Shown here: one piece after another, positions 23,546 to 60,400 of the stretch
Layout of the letters: the number at the start of each line of letters is the position of its first letter
Numbering within the stretch: position 1 is the first letter of the stretch
NCBI RefSeq assembly: GCF_028858725.1
Contig: NC_084761.1
Span: 22,288,501 to 22,352,500 of the forward strand
Reading direction: 5' to 3'
Length of the DNA stretch: 64,000 nucleotides
Source: Colius striatus
Lineage: Eukaryota; Chordata; Aves; Coliiformes; Coliidae
Program-made: the position numbers and the translations under genes
The notes under the pieces: model-generated
Seen by the model: only the letters and a program-made list of their open reading frames with translations
What the model was told of the DNA's origin: nothing
Databases searched by the model: none

Positions 23546-25465
23546 GAGCATCACCGTGTGCTGTGTGTCTGGTTAGGAACAGGGAGAAGGATCCCAACAC
23601 ACACCCTTCAGGGCCTCAGGGAACAGCAGCCTCCCTTGGGCTGTTTGACGGCAACTGCTCCTGAGGGGATGGAGGGGGAGACGGGGGATGGGGGAATTTT
23701 TCAGGGCAGATACGTCCAGCTTGGCTTGCTTGGATCTCTAGGAAAGCTCCAAAATCCAGGCTGGAAGGATCAGGAGGCTTAAAGAAATGGTTCCAAGTTT
23801 ACAAAGATGTTATCGGTTAGTTTTTAAACCTACTAATCTTGGCAGAGAGCACACGAGCTAAGCTGCGATTTTCCATGAGCTCAGCCACAGCAGAGGCAAA
23901 CGTAACCTAGAGACCAAGGGCCACATTATTATTCTTCTTTCTTTTACGTGCTGAGATTTTTTAAGAACTGTTCATAAACCCAACGTGGAAAGTGCCCCTC
24001 CTTCCTCTGCTCCCACAACTGTGACCAGTGTCCCCAGGAGCCCCAGCCAACAGGCCAGACTCTGAGAACGCCGCACCAGGAGTGAGCTTCAGCTTCAGCA
24101 AATGCAGCGTGGAGAACGGTGCACAGAGGACATGACTGAAGCAGGCTGCAAACTGTCCTAGGGCGGAAGGAAAAGGCACCGTGCTGTTACTTGAAACCCT
24201 GGTCTGGCAGGGATGAGCCAAGGAGTTAAGCCTTTAATGTTGGATGTTAATCCCTCCCCCTTAGCCACCACGAGTCACAGCTTTCTTTCCGAGTTTGAGT
24301 TCAGGGGAGAGGTTTGTTGGCAGGCCTGGGGTGGGAAGGGAAGAGAGGGATGAGCTGCAAACGCATTGCTCAGACTGACTGTTATTCAGAGTGGTGGCAA
24401 CTGGCCCAGGCCACTGGCCCAGGCACCGCTTCAGGGAGACATGCAGATGTTTTTGGGAGCAGACTCAATGGCAAACATCCTCCTGGACCTGGTCTGGGCA
24501 CAGCATCTGCTCCCTGACCAGCCCCACAAAAGGAAGTGGGGCCTTGCTGAAAATATTTAACCTCCTGAACCATTTTCTTCCCATATATTTCCCCTGTAAG
24601 CTAAAACGTTTTCATCTCCGCGCTGCCCTTCCGGGCGAGGGGCGGGAGCAGCGAGCTGCTCGCCTGGCCCCCGCGTCCCCTTTGCCCATGGTGACCTTTC
24701 CCCACACGGCCGGGGGAACATTCCTTCCCAGTGACCGTCGGGGCACTTCCAGGAAGGCCCGAGCTGCTGGCTGAAACTGAGAGATTGCAAAATGGGACCA
24801 AGGACTCCCAGGCCAGTGCTGGCATTGATGCCAGGGATATCTCCCAGAGGGAATGAACAGGCAGACTTGGAAAAATCAAAATGAGAAAATCTGTCGGTCT
24901 CATTGTTTCCGTTTTCCCAAGCCTTTGCCCGTGCCCCTAGGACCAAGCCTAAGCTCAGGGAGCGGGGGAGGCAAGCAGCTCCTTTCCTTGCATCCCTGTG
25001 CAGAAGTTTGCTGCTTGAGGCTGCCAGGAAGGAGGCTGGAAGTGATGGAGGGGCAAAGGCAAGCAACAGGCCTGCAGAGTCTACAGAGAAAAACACAGCA
25101 GTAACTCCCCATGTTGGGTGGAGGAAGAGGACGGGAGCAGAAAAGCTGTACGTGCCAGAGGATCACACAGGGGGCAGGTAGCAGCGAAGGCAGGCAGGCA
25201 GCAGTGGCAGGAAGGAGGGTATGGTGCTCTCCAGGGACAAGGGGATGGTGTGTTTGGTGACAGGCCAGCCAGCGCAGGGAGAGCAAAGGGCAGCTGGAGC
25301 TGCTGCCGAGGCTGGCCGGGGCAAGGAGAAGCAAGGCCAACACCAGTTCCCACCAGGCTCCTTGGGAGAGGGGGAAAAGGAATAACAAAGGCTGAGAGAG
25401 GAAAGATGAGATAGTGCTGGGGATGGACCAGGCAGCTTTACAGGCTGAGACACTGGCTGGGAGGG

Positions 25466-25745
25466 AATAATAGAATCATTTTGGTTGGAAAAGAACTTTA
25501 GGATCAAGTCCAACTACTAACTTCACACTGGCGAGCCCACCGCTAAACCATGTCCCTCAGCACCTCAGCTCCACGGCTTTGCAACATCTCCAGGGACGGG
25601 TACTCCACGACCTCCCTGGGCAGCCTGTGCCAGTGTTTAACAAATCTCTCAGTGAAAAAGTTCTTCCTAATCTCCGATATAAACCTCCTCTGGCACAACT
25701 TGAGACCATTTCCTCTTATCCTGAGAAGGGGCTAAGAGCAAAGAG
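25466..25745 (-). mobile_element. CR1 LINE 3' fragment
   Basis: The plus strand begins AATAGAATCATTTTGGTTGG and continues GATCAAGTCCAACTACTAAC, CTCCCTGGGCAGCCTGTGCC and GTTCTTCCTAATCTCC. This is the reverse complement of the 3' end of a CR1 subfamily different from the other copies in the window. It is 5'-truncated. Confidence 0.9.
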
Positions 25746-28700
25746 GTGGCTTTGTGAAGAGGGCTGGGGCTCGGTGCTCACTGTGGGCTTGCTCTCCAGA
25801 TTCTCAGAGCTTGGGACAACTGAGAGATGCCAGCCAGGAAGGATTCCCTGCCGGAATGCTGCCAGGCAAGGCTGCTCTATGCTTCCTGCTAGCACAGAAA
25901 GGCTCTGTGCAGGACGGGGATAGCTGCACACCCAAGAGCACACAGGGGATGGCACTGCCCACCTACAAGCCTGAAATTCCACTGGGGCCTTGCCTGTGGC
26001 TGAGAGCCAGGTCAACCATACACAGGCCAGACAGAGCTTGTGCCACAGAGACATATCAACCCAGGGAGATGAGCAGGGTGCTGCAGATATGTGCCCTGCA
26101 ACTGTGGGCCGCCCAGAGAGTCAGGCTTCAACCCACATTTGAACACCCTTATCTGCTCAGGCTAGCAACCAAGATGACAGTGGAGCTTAAAAAGCCAAGT
26201 TAAGAAGTACCATTTGCAGATCCCTGAAATGCTGCTTGTAAAACACGGGGAAGTCAACCATTAGCAGAGTCTGGACTTCATCTCTGCAGTTTCCATAATT
26301 AATAACTAGCTCAGGAGGGAATAGAGACTACAACGTAACTGATGGAGACAGGAGAAAATTGCACAAGTACTTCAGGCCTTGGATGTAAGCCCAGAAGTGC
26401 AGGTATAGTCAAAAAATTAACTTAATGGAAGGACAACCTCCTCCCTTAACCATCCCTTTCCCCTGCTGTGCTTGCACTCTGCACAACATCCAGCCCATGA
26501 GGCCGGTGGAGGCCAACACGTGGGTCCCAACAACAGAAGGGCTGATGGGTTTTCAGACTCATGGCTGGAATTTTTCTGGGGCTGCTGGGTAACACTGCCA
26601 CACACATATGTGAACCAAAGCAGGAGAAAGCCAGCCAGTGAGAAACAAGAATTGCTCTTGCAGCAAGTCGGGGAGCACTAAAGGAATTGGGGCTCAGATT
26701 CAAGAGGGGCATGTAGGTAAAAGGGGCTGTGGGAGGTCTCTGATGCAACCTCCCTCTTGCAACAGGACTGTTGCCAGTATGAGATCTGGGCAGCTTGGTC
26801 CTGGGCGATGCTTGAAACCTCCCCACCAGCTTTTTTCTCCCCCAATATCTAAGCCAAGCTTCCCATGTTCCCCTGTTAAGTCATCTGCCACGTCTGCCAA
26901 GAAGCATTGGACGGCATCATCTTACAAGGAGCCCTTCACATCACTGTGCACATGATTAGATACACCCCAGCTACCTCCTCAGCGCAGTGAGCTGTCCCAG
27001 CTCCCCATCCTCCTCCCAGGCACTCTGCCCCCAGCCCTGAGGAGCCCTGGAGCCTCAACCAGCCCTCCTTGGCACCCCTGCATCCCTCTTGAACAGACAA
27101 GAGTTTGCAAGTGTGGGCTGCCTGTTGCTGAGCAGAGTGTGCAGGGCTCCCCGGGCTCCACCAGCCCTCCCTAGTGCGGTGCAGGCCACGTTGGCCTCAT
27201 CTGGGAAAAGCAGCTGTGGCTCCACGACACTCAGTGCGACCAAGAAGCTGCCTCCTGCTGAGGTTCTCCTGTGTCCAGACCAGCTCCAAGTCTCTGAGGA
27301 ACTGCCATTCTTCCTCATCAGCTCCCGGGAATGCCCTTTTCAGGCTGATGTCTCTCTTGCTGACAACCCAGCGGTGGGCCTCGATGATCCAGCCCTATCC
27401 CTGACCTTGCCAAAAGTAGAAAGCCACTACCATCAGAATGAGGTCCTGACTCTCCTCTCCCTGATGGTTGTTAGTGGTTAGCCTTGCTAGTCTTAACCAG
27501 TTAACAGTAAGCACTCAGCCCTACAGGACATCCTCCCCCAGATGCAGTAGCTGCCAGAGGCCCCTGAGGCTGTAACACACAAAGGAATTTGGGTCTGGTA
27601 CATTAGCAGCGACCGGAAAGCAAGCAAGAAAGCTGGAAATAATGAGATGTCAGGACCATAGTTGCTTCTAGTCATCTGCAAATGCAGCCCCTCCTCAGCA
27701 GCAGGTACTAGGAGCTCAGCTCTCCCTCGTGGCCCTGCACTGCCTGCCCATGCTTATCGGAAGCGACAGCCCTCGCTGGCTACATCCACGTGCGGGGTCT
27801 TTATGTCAGTTGTTGGGGCTCCCCGGCCTCTCTCTCCTCTGCTCTCTAAAAGCCTTGAATGATCATGATGAATTATAGATTAGCTCTGGTACACACTGCC
27901 TTATGTCAGTTTTCTCATTCAACCATACAAAATCCCGCTGTTTTCCATCCCCTTCCAGAACAATCATCGTAGTGGGGGAGAAGGGGGAATAACTTTTCAT
28001 TTAGAGCAACTTTTAGGAGAGAAGCCAGTAGACCTCCTTGTTTAGAGGTGTCACATCCCTGGGCTATTCAACTTGTACCTTAAAAAAACAACAGTGCTTT
28101 TATTTTGGAGGTGAGGAGGAGCAGATGAAAAAAATCAGGTCTGGGTCACACATGTAGACATAAAGAAGCCCTAATGAGCTCCGCTTGAAGGGTCAGAGAA
28201 CCCCTGATCCCTGTGGGTGGCTGTGCTGACACTGCTACCCATATGCCCAACGACGATACCTTTTCAGAAGCAATTCCTAGACCAGCAAATCCTAGTCAGA
28301 AAGGAAGAGCCATCAGCACTGCAATCCAGTTGACCCCACCAGCTCCCTCCTCCAGTTTCATCTCGGTGGGATTGACACACCTCCCTCCCAAGACAATGAC
28401 CTACTGTAACATCAAGGGGAAAAACAGAGGACTGAACATGAGTCTGTCTGCTTGCAGACCTCAGAAGAGCTGTGTTCCCTTGGGAACAGCTCTAGCCTCT
28501 GCTACAGGTACCGTCCTCACAGCCGCATGCTCAAGATGCAATTGTGCAAGTGAAAGGATGATATAGACAGCCAAGGTGTATCTCAGAGAGCTCCCACCAT
28601 TGAAGAAAAGCATCCTCCTTTCCCCAGGGCCCTGTCTGTATGTCTGTCAGCATCGCAGAGGGTGGGAGCTGAACGCCTTTCTGCTCCTGGCTGACATGGC

Positions 28701-28964
28701 AGGGAAAGAAAAGGAAGTTGCATCAGAACGATTGCTCATCCTGCACTCTTCCATTGCCCCAGAGGGATACAAAGACTCAAACATCAGCCTGGCTGGGACT
28801 GATACACTGAATTCCAGAGCTGAGGGAACCCCATCCTTGTTGGATGGGACATGCATCACCTGAGGAGCTCAGGAGAGCAGAAGAGGCAAGTCCTCACCTG
28901 GCAGGGAGAGGTACAGACTGCATTGAGGTGAGTTTCTAAAAGGGCCTTTCCAAAATGGGCGAGG

Positions 28965-29032
28965 CAAAGGTGCAAGCCATGGACTAGATGATCAGTGTAG
29001 GTCCTTTCCAACAGAAATATTCCATTCTATGT
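28965..29032 (+). mobile_element. CR1 LINE 3' tail remnant
   Basis: The stretch reads ATGGACTAGATGATCAG, then GTAGGTCCTTTCCAACAG and ends CCATTCTATG, matching the last bases of CR1 including its ATTCTATG terminal motif. It is very short and lies in sense on the plus strand. Confidence 0.75.
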
Positions 29033-31091
29033 TTGACCTTGGTCAAGGGCAGCCTGAGTCTATCTTGTTCGTTTGTAGTAGATGCTTTCAAGGGAAGGAA
29101 GAGAAAAATGGAGTAAGTCCATGGCCCCTAAGAGAAAGCATAATGCCTTTCAGCAGCCCCTGGCACTGCTAGACTGAGGGAAGGAAGATTTTGACAAAGA
29201 AAGCAAATTGAGGGCATGAGGGTTTTGGCTAGTGGTGGAACCTCTTTGCCAGACACAGAATACATGAGAACACCCAGAGTGAATATGAAGTAGGTTTAAG
29301 TTTTCCACAGCTGAGAACTCTTACGCTGAGCTTCTGCGAAAAGCCCGATTTAGATATTATGCCATGAAGAGACTGAAGTCTCTACCACTGCAGTTGTACC
29401 AAAATGTTTTCAGCAAACAGACTCCTCCTGATATAGTCCCAGACATTTTCAAATTGCATCACTTGATTTTTAAGAGGTCTTGGAACAAGCACGTAAGGAC
29501 CACCGGAAGCATATTTGATAAGAGAAACAAAACCCAACTCCTGAACTCCACAAAGAGAGGGAGCTCATGTTTACCTTCTGAACTTGTTTTCTTCAGGACT
29601 GCTCATCTGTATTCCACCCCTCCTCTACTGGGCCCATCTGAATTTCCCTTCAGCTGTTTTTGAGAGTGTACCCAAACAAGACGTAAAACTTACTATGCTC
29701 TGTCTGTTAGTATGGCAAAGGGCAAGCCTTCCCCCAGTGACACAAAGTATCAAAACCCAGTCTTCCAAGTGGACATCAATTGGACTGCTTGGTTCCTTTC
29801 AACACTGAAGCCTGACGATGCCAGCACAGCGCAGAGAGTTGATAGTTAATCTTCCCTTCCTGCTCTCCTATTTTTGTCTTAAACATATTTTTAATCTTTC
29901 AAAGTAGCCAGAGGCATTTTCTTTAGAGTCCTCTCTTAATCACTTGAGCAGAGAAATAGAACAGGCAGCCTGCCTTACAGTCAGCTTGGCAAGCTTTGGT
30001 TCACAGATAAAGGAAAATGCCATGTGAGATAGCTGGGAATTCACCCCATCAGCCATCCCCAAAAGGTACAAAAGGCAGCTCAGAGCTCACTAACAGCAAG
30101 CACCACTCCCCATCTCCCCAAAAAATCACTGTTCAAAGATGCAGCAGATGGAAGGAACCAATTTTTTTTTGAGTCAAAATGACAGAAGAGAGGTGAACAG
30201 TTCTGCAGGTGTGCCACGGGTGCTTTAAAGCAGAGCTGTAATGGAAAACTAAAAAACTCCAAGAGGAATTGCTTGTGCTGGCCTAGAAGGTACAGGAAAG
30301 AAAAGGTTTCAAAACCAGCTGGAGCAGCATGCCTTTAAAAAAACCAAAACAAACTATCAAACCACAAAACATATAATAATGCATTACATATATATAACAA
30401 ATAATTGAAGCAGCTTCCTACTGGTGTTTAGTAGCTTTTTAAACAGGGCTGATGTCTGTTTCACAAAAGAGCAGTCTTTAAAACCAGAAGGACAAATTAA
30501 ATGCTACACTTACGAGAAAGATATTTCTCCTCCTGTGCTTCCCCAAGCAGACATAACTCATTCCCCGTGACAGCAACAAAGCCTTATTCTTCCTCTGCTC
30601 GTGTGTCCAGATCCAACGGCCTCTGCTTCAGTCCCAACACATCAAGCGAGACAACAGCTCACGTGCATGCAGCAGCATTCTACTGTCGGTGGGATATCAT
30701 GGTCACCTATTTTATCTTTGATCCCAGACCTAGAATAGCAGAGAAACAGCTCCTCTCCCACAGGGCTGTGAAAACAGTATCAGCATTGATTGACTCCGGT
30801 TCAGTATGTAAAAATAAGTTACAAAGAGGACATAATTTGGCCACGTTCCACCTTAGTATCTACTGCACTGGACACTAGGCTTCTACAGGGAGCTTTCATT
30901 TAAGGTGGTTCCTTCTCCCTCTCCAACCAAGAATAATAAAAAGATGACAGTATTAGCCCAGAACTGTAAGTCGTTGAGAAGACAAAATTATAGCAAAGAT
31001 TGCTTTACCACTTTGAAAAGGAAAATGCCACAAACATGAAAGATGTTGCTTCTCTCTTTCAGGAAGCAACACTGGAAACCAGCATTGTAAG

Positions 31092-31144
31092 TTTATTACT
31101 TTAAAAAAGAAGAACTTGCTTCAGTATTACACTGTCATTTTATT
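31092..31144 (-). terminator. GTF2E2: Candidate GTF2E2 polyadenylation signals
   Basis: AATAAA occurs on the minus strand at 31139-31144 and again at 31092-31097, about 0.67 to 0.72 kb after the GTF2E2 stop. No canonical hexamer was seen closer to the stop. Which is used, if either, cannot be settled from sequence. Confidence 0.4.
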
Positions 31145-31813
31145 TCCCTCCTGTCCATAAAGTAGAACTGTGCAACACGTGCATCCGCTACAGTGACTAG
31201 AAATTGCCGAGGGCAATCTCTGATTAGCATGAGGAAGCTACAGCTGCATTGCCATCCTGCAGCCTGCTGGGAGTTTGGAAGAGGGTGTTTTTTTCTGAGT
31301 CTGAGCCTCAGATATCATCCACTGTTCAGTCCCAAGGCAAGGAAGAAGCATACAGACCTTGTGTGTATTTGATCGTGCAGGAAACTTGCCTGCAGTAATT
31401 TTAGGAAAAGTTTTTTCTGAAATAGGTAAAACAAATGCTGTATTCAATTCCACTAGAAAGCCCCTTGTAAGTAATTCCAGGTAAATACCCATTAAGCAAT
31501 GTAAAAGCAGAGTTAAGCACTGAATGGGAACTCCTGCATTACATGCTGAGCACCATTTATCACTCTAAAGAGGCAACTAGTGAGAAACTCTTACTTCAAG
31601 ACGCAATTCCCATTAGCCAATTAAATTAATCCCTAAATTTAGTAGTCCATTTAGTAGTTCTCTGAAACTGACCTGTTTCACCTCCGCAGTTGCTGGGATG
31701 GGGGAAAACACATCACATTACTATACACAGTCAGTCTTTCTGCGAGCAGCCGCTGAGCCCAAGTGGCAAAAAGCCTGCATAAAAATGCATTGTTTGCTCC
31801 AGAATTCAGCTGG

Positions 31814-56535
<24,722 letters not shown>

Positions 56536-56839
56536 AATTCTGTTAGAAAAAGCAGAAGGAAAAAGGCAAAAAATAGATAGTAGATAGTAAGGTATCAAAG
56601 AGCTATCTATTTATGAAGTGGGTTGTTTCTTGTTAGTACTCTTCTCTTTCTGTACGAGGACTTGAAGAAAACAACACGATCACGTCAGAACACAACTTGA
56701 ACCGCAAGGAAGAACCTGACGGTCGAGAATGTGGTTTCTGACCTCAGACTCCCACGGATCTGGGAAAACCAGAGCCAGGGTGCTGGATACACATCTGTCT
56801 CAAAGGCACTCAGCGTTAACAAAGAACTTTGAAGACTGC

Positions 56840-57320
56840 GACGCGAGGGGAAAGTTTGGCAGCGAACTGCCCGCTCACCCGCCCGCCGGGAGACGAGCCT
56901 GAGGCTGCTCGCCCCTCGCCGCCGTCTGCCCACGGCCGCGACAGCACAGGACGGGGCTCAGCACCGACGCCGGGCAGGGGCCTGGGGAAGCTGCGTTTCC
57001 GCCCCCCTCCCCGGCCAGAGCCCCGCGAGGCGCTGCACCGCACTAGTCCCCGGCGCGGCCCCGTGCCATCGCGGCGCCCCCCGGCCGCGCCGCGCCGCGC
57101 CGCGCCCCGCACGCTCGCCCGCTCACCCGCCCGCCCCGGCGCGACGCGCAGGCCGAGCGCCGCTGCTCCCCGCCTATTGGGCCATGCCGCGCTCCCGGCA
57201 GCCCCCGCGCCGCGCCGCCCCGGAAGTGGGCCGGCCGTTGCCACGGCGCCGCGCCGGGTTGCCGCCGCCCGCCCTCGTTGCCTCCAGCCCGCCCCAACAC
57301 TCACACGGACGGCGCGGGGA
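56840..57320 (-). promoter_or_regulatory. GTF2E2: GTF2E2 CpG-island promoter and first exon
   Basis: This is a sharp CpG island in otherwise AT-rich sequence. It holds an ETS site CCGGAAGTG at 57220-57228 (plus), a CCAAT box read on the minus strand at 57176-57180 and a GTTGCC RFX-like half site near 57237. Two near-identical donors on the minus strand (GGGCGG followed by GTGAGCGGG) end exons at 57127 and 56879. Either could join the acceptor before the coding exon, the nearer one fitting a start site about 57.05-57.12 kb. The WRN stop codon is only about 0.16 kb from the island edge. Confidence 0.7.
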
Positions 57321-57334
57321 GGTGTCGTAACAAA

Positions 57335-57341
57335 CTTTATA
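57335..57341 (-). promoter_or_regulatory. TATAAAG: WRN poly(A) variant or GTF2E2 TATA
   Basis: The minus strand reads TATAAAG at the edge of the GTF2E2 island, 142 bases after the WRN stop. TATAAA is a known weak polyadenylation hexamer and would give WRN a 3' UTR of about 0.17 kb. It is equally a TATA-box match for a GTF2E2 start near 57.31 kb. No better WRN signal was seen before the island. Confidence 0.35.
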
Positions 57342-57482
57342 CAGGGAAAAAGCACTGCGAGGGGCCGAGGAGGCTAGAGGAGGGAGGAGTAATGCAGGGA
57401 CGAAGGAGGAGTCTGTACATTAAAGGCCTGTAATAGGCGCAGGGAAGGTAAAAAAAACCCCCAAACATCTTCATTTCTGTAT

Positions 57483-60400
57483 TCAATTAAAAATCCCCTT
57501 TCTGGCGTCTGCTTTGGCTTTCTTCGTCTGGGTCACAGGCAGAACTGTCACCTCTGAGGATCCAAACCATGCCGGCACCTTCCTCTTACAAGGGGGATGC
57601 GAGCTCTAGAAGGAGAAACACGAACAAGTGAAAAGGCACGCAGGGACAGGCTCATTTACACAGCTGTGCCCCAAATCCATGCTCCTCCGGCGACAGGAGC
57701 TGCCTCTGGTACTACTGGAAGGTTTATGTCTCCCGTTAAATGCAACATCTTGTTCAAGTAATGGAAGTCCTAAAGCTCATCCTAGAGCAGTGGGAAGAAT
57801 CAAGACAAGGGAATATGTGACTTAAAACAACAACTGGCACACCTCTGTTACACTTGAACTTCAGGAATCCCCTTTGAGATATAAACCAAAAGCGCCCCAT
57901 CTGTTAAGAAAACAAATAAAGGAAAGGCAGCTCCTTAGTGTGACCTGGGAAAGAGTTAAGCCCCAAGCAGGGACTGAAAGGATATGGCCCAAAGTGGGCC
58001 ATCGGCAATACCTGCTTCTTTTCCCATTTACTACTTGGAAAAAAAGGACCCACAGCACCCCAGTGGCAGCCATGGGTGTCTGCCACCAGCTGTTCACAGC
58101 CCCTTCTCTTCTGCAGGTCTCATGTGCCCCAAGGAGAGTCTGAACACACACTGCTTGGTACATTTCTTGCACTTCCAGGGGGAAAAGATGCTATGGCAAC
58201 ACAAAGACATTAATTCCTCTAAGAGCTTGCAGCTGAGAGCTAAATGGGTTTCCCCTCACCCTTTAGCCACCAATTTCTAGATGATGGAAGACCAATCTGA
58301 GCTGTTCAGCTCAAGATGAGTAAGGCTGCTGGTAAGCTGCCCTTAGGAAACACATCAGGAGGCCTCATCTACAGCCAGGAGAGAGGTTGGTCTAGTGTTT
58401 CCATCAAAAGGTGACCACAATGCCAGCCCAACCTGGGGTGGAACAAGACCGCTACACTGATGTTCTGTCACCAGGGGATCAGAGGGTTTTCCCTAGAAGT
58501 TCTAGGCACCTAGAAGTTCTGGGCACCTCTAGGCACCTAGAAGTTCTGGAACTTCTCTCAAGGTCATCATCAGCAATCAAAAAGATCACGTTAAATGTGT
58601 TTAGTGTCTCAAATAAGATAGCTCCTGTGGTATGTAAGAGTTAAACCTATCTCTGACCACACCATGAGGAATGGTTTGTCTGCATGTTTTGCACTTACAT
58701 CACTATACAGTTTCAAACTGAAACAAGTTGTAAATCAAGGAGTGCTGGTCAGAGCCCCATAAGCTCCCTTTAGAAAATAGCCCACACCATATATGCTCAA
58801 ACAACTTACATTGAACTAATCACCACTGCAAAATATCCTTCATATGATGAGCTCATGATTTTACACAATGCTGTATCTCAAAGAGAAAGAGGAGTCAAAT
58901 GTCCTCTACAAGTGTTGGAAGCATCTGCCACTAGGTGGCTGACAAAATGTACTGGGGAAAAAAAAAATCTGTAGCAGGTTGATGCTGAGAGAGGGGAATA
59001 TTTGGGCAGAGCAAGTGCAATAAAAGCAGTGTGCTGTCACTATCATAGGTATCAACAAGGGAAAGGAGATTTAGATTGGAAATTGGGAAGAAATTTTTCA
59101 CTGATGGTTGTTGAAGGCTGGCACAGGCTGCCCAGGGAGGTGGCAGAGTCCCCATCCCTGAAGCTATTTAAAAGCTGAAGTGCTGAGTGACATGGGTTAG
59201 CTGTGGGCTTGGCATTGTTAGGTGAGTGGTCAGACTTGATCTTAAAGGTCTTTTCCAGACAAAATGATTACATGATTCTGGCAACCCAGGCCAAGGTTTT
59301 AGACACAGTAAGGACCCCAGACAGAAGCTGGGATTTTGAGTTATTAAAAATCAAGACCGCAAATCATCAGGTTGGGGCTCTGCTCCTGGCACACAACTCT
59401 AAGCAGCCTCACCTTTGGCTGTGAGTCAGCAAACAGTTCTTCCTCATCAGGATTGAGGGCAGGTTGATTCCAGGAGGCCAAGCTGATGGGCTTCAGTCGA
59501 CCTGCTGCCTCTCTGCTCTGCCTGTCAGCCACACTCTGTATAGCCTTTCCATGGGACAGGAAGGAAGAAGGCTGTTAGATACATCACGGAATTAAAGCTT
59601 AACCACAGATCCAGGGCAAAGGCTGTGTTCTGAAGGGTTGGGTGGGTTTTTTTTTGTAAATAAATGAGTCTGTAATTATAAACAGTTTCAACGCCTCTGC
59701 TTAATGAGATCACTAGCTATTTCTTAGCCATTTCTTAGCCAAAATTTGAGCAAGTGAAGTACATCTATTTCAAACACAACAGAACTGGAACTTACACTTG
59801 GGCATTTTTCTTTTGCAGTGAATAAGAACACTTTCTCCATCCCTGTGGCTCTGACAAATTGAAATACTTGCTTCTGACTCAAGTGCTGCGTTTTCCAATG
59901 TGTATTTACAGCAAAGGTGTCAGTTAAAAACAGCATAGCAGGCACAGAGGTGTTAACTTCCAATTACTGTACAATGCCTGCTGCTCATGGGTTGGAAAAG
60001 CAACATAGATTTTTGCATCAACTGCAGTTCTAAGTGTTATTGAGAGCATTGCTAATGGTAAGGCTACAGCACGCTTTATTACAGTAAGAACATCTGTTTA
60101 CCGAAGACAAAGGCACCTCTTGCAGATGTGTTTTCTCTGGTTCTTCCTTCAATGTCAGATTGATCAAATTACCCTGTAAAAGCAGCAGCAATGCAAGGTT
60201 ATTAAAATCCAAGAACACTCATTAGCACATTCAAAAGCTGCTTGCTACGGGGAATTATTAGAACAAGGATATCTTCTGAAGGAGAAGTAAATAAAGACTA
60301 TTTGGATTAGCTTTTCAATTTGCAGTCAACTCATTTGTATAATATTAATTTGATTTGTAATAGCATGTCATTCCTGTTATTATCTCCAGCAGCTAACAGC

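Larger units (their letters stand above)
23546..31090. other. Convergent intergenic region between RBPMS and GTF2E2
   Basis: No gene is recognised. The region includes two CR1 remnants (25466-25745 and 28965-29032, listed separately). Open frames such as the one near 27089-27481 have no splice context and resemble no family I know. Base composition shifts from GC-rich to AT-rich across this interval, around 27 to 30 kb. Confidence 0.5.

Noticed and set aside
27055-27481. Opposed open frames of 87 and 130 codons in the RBPMS-GTF2E2 gap
   Set aside because: No family resemblance, promoter, acceptor or donor supports them. They may be part of an old unrecognised repeat.
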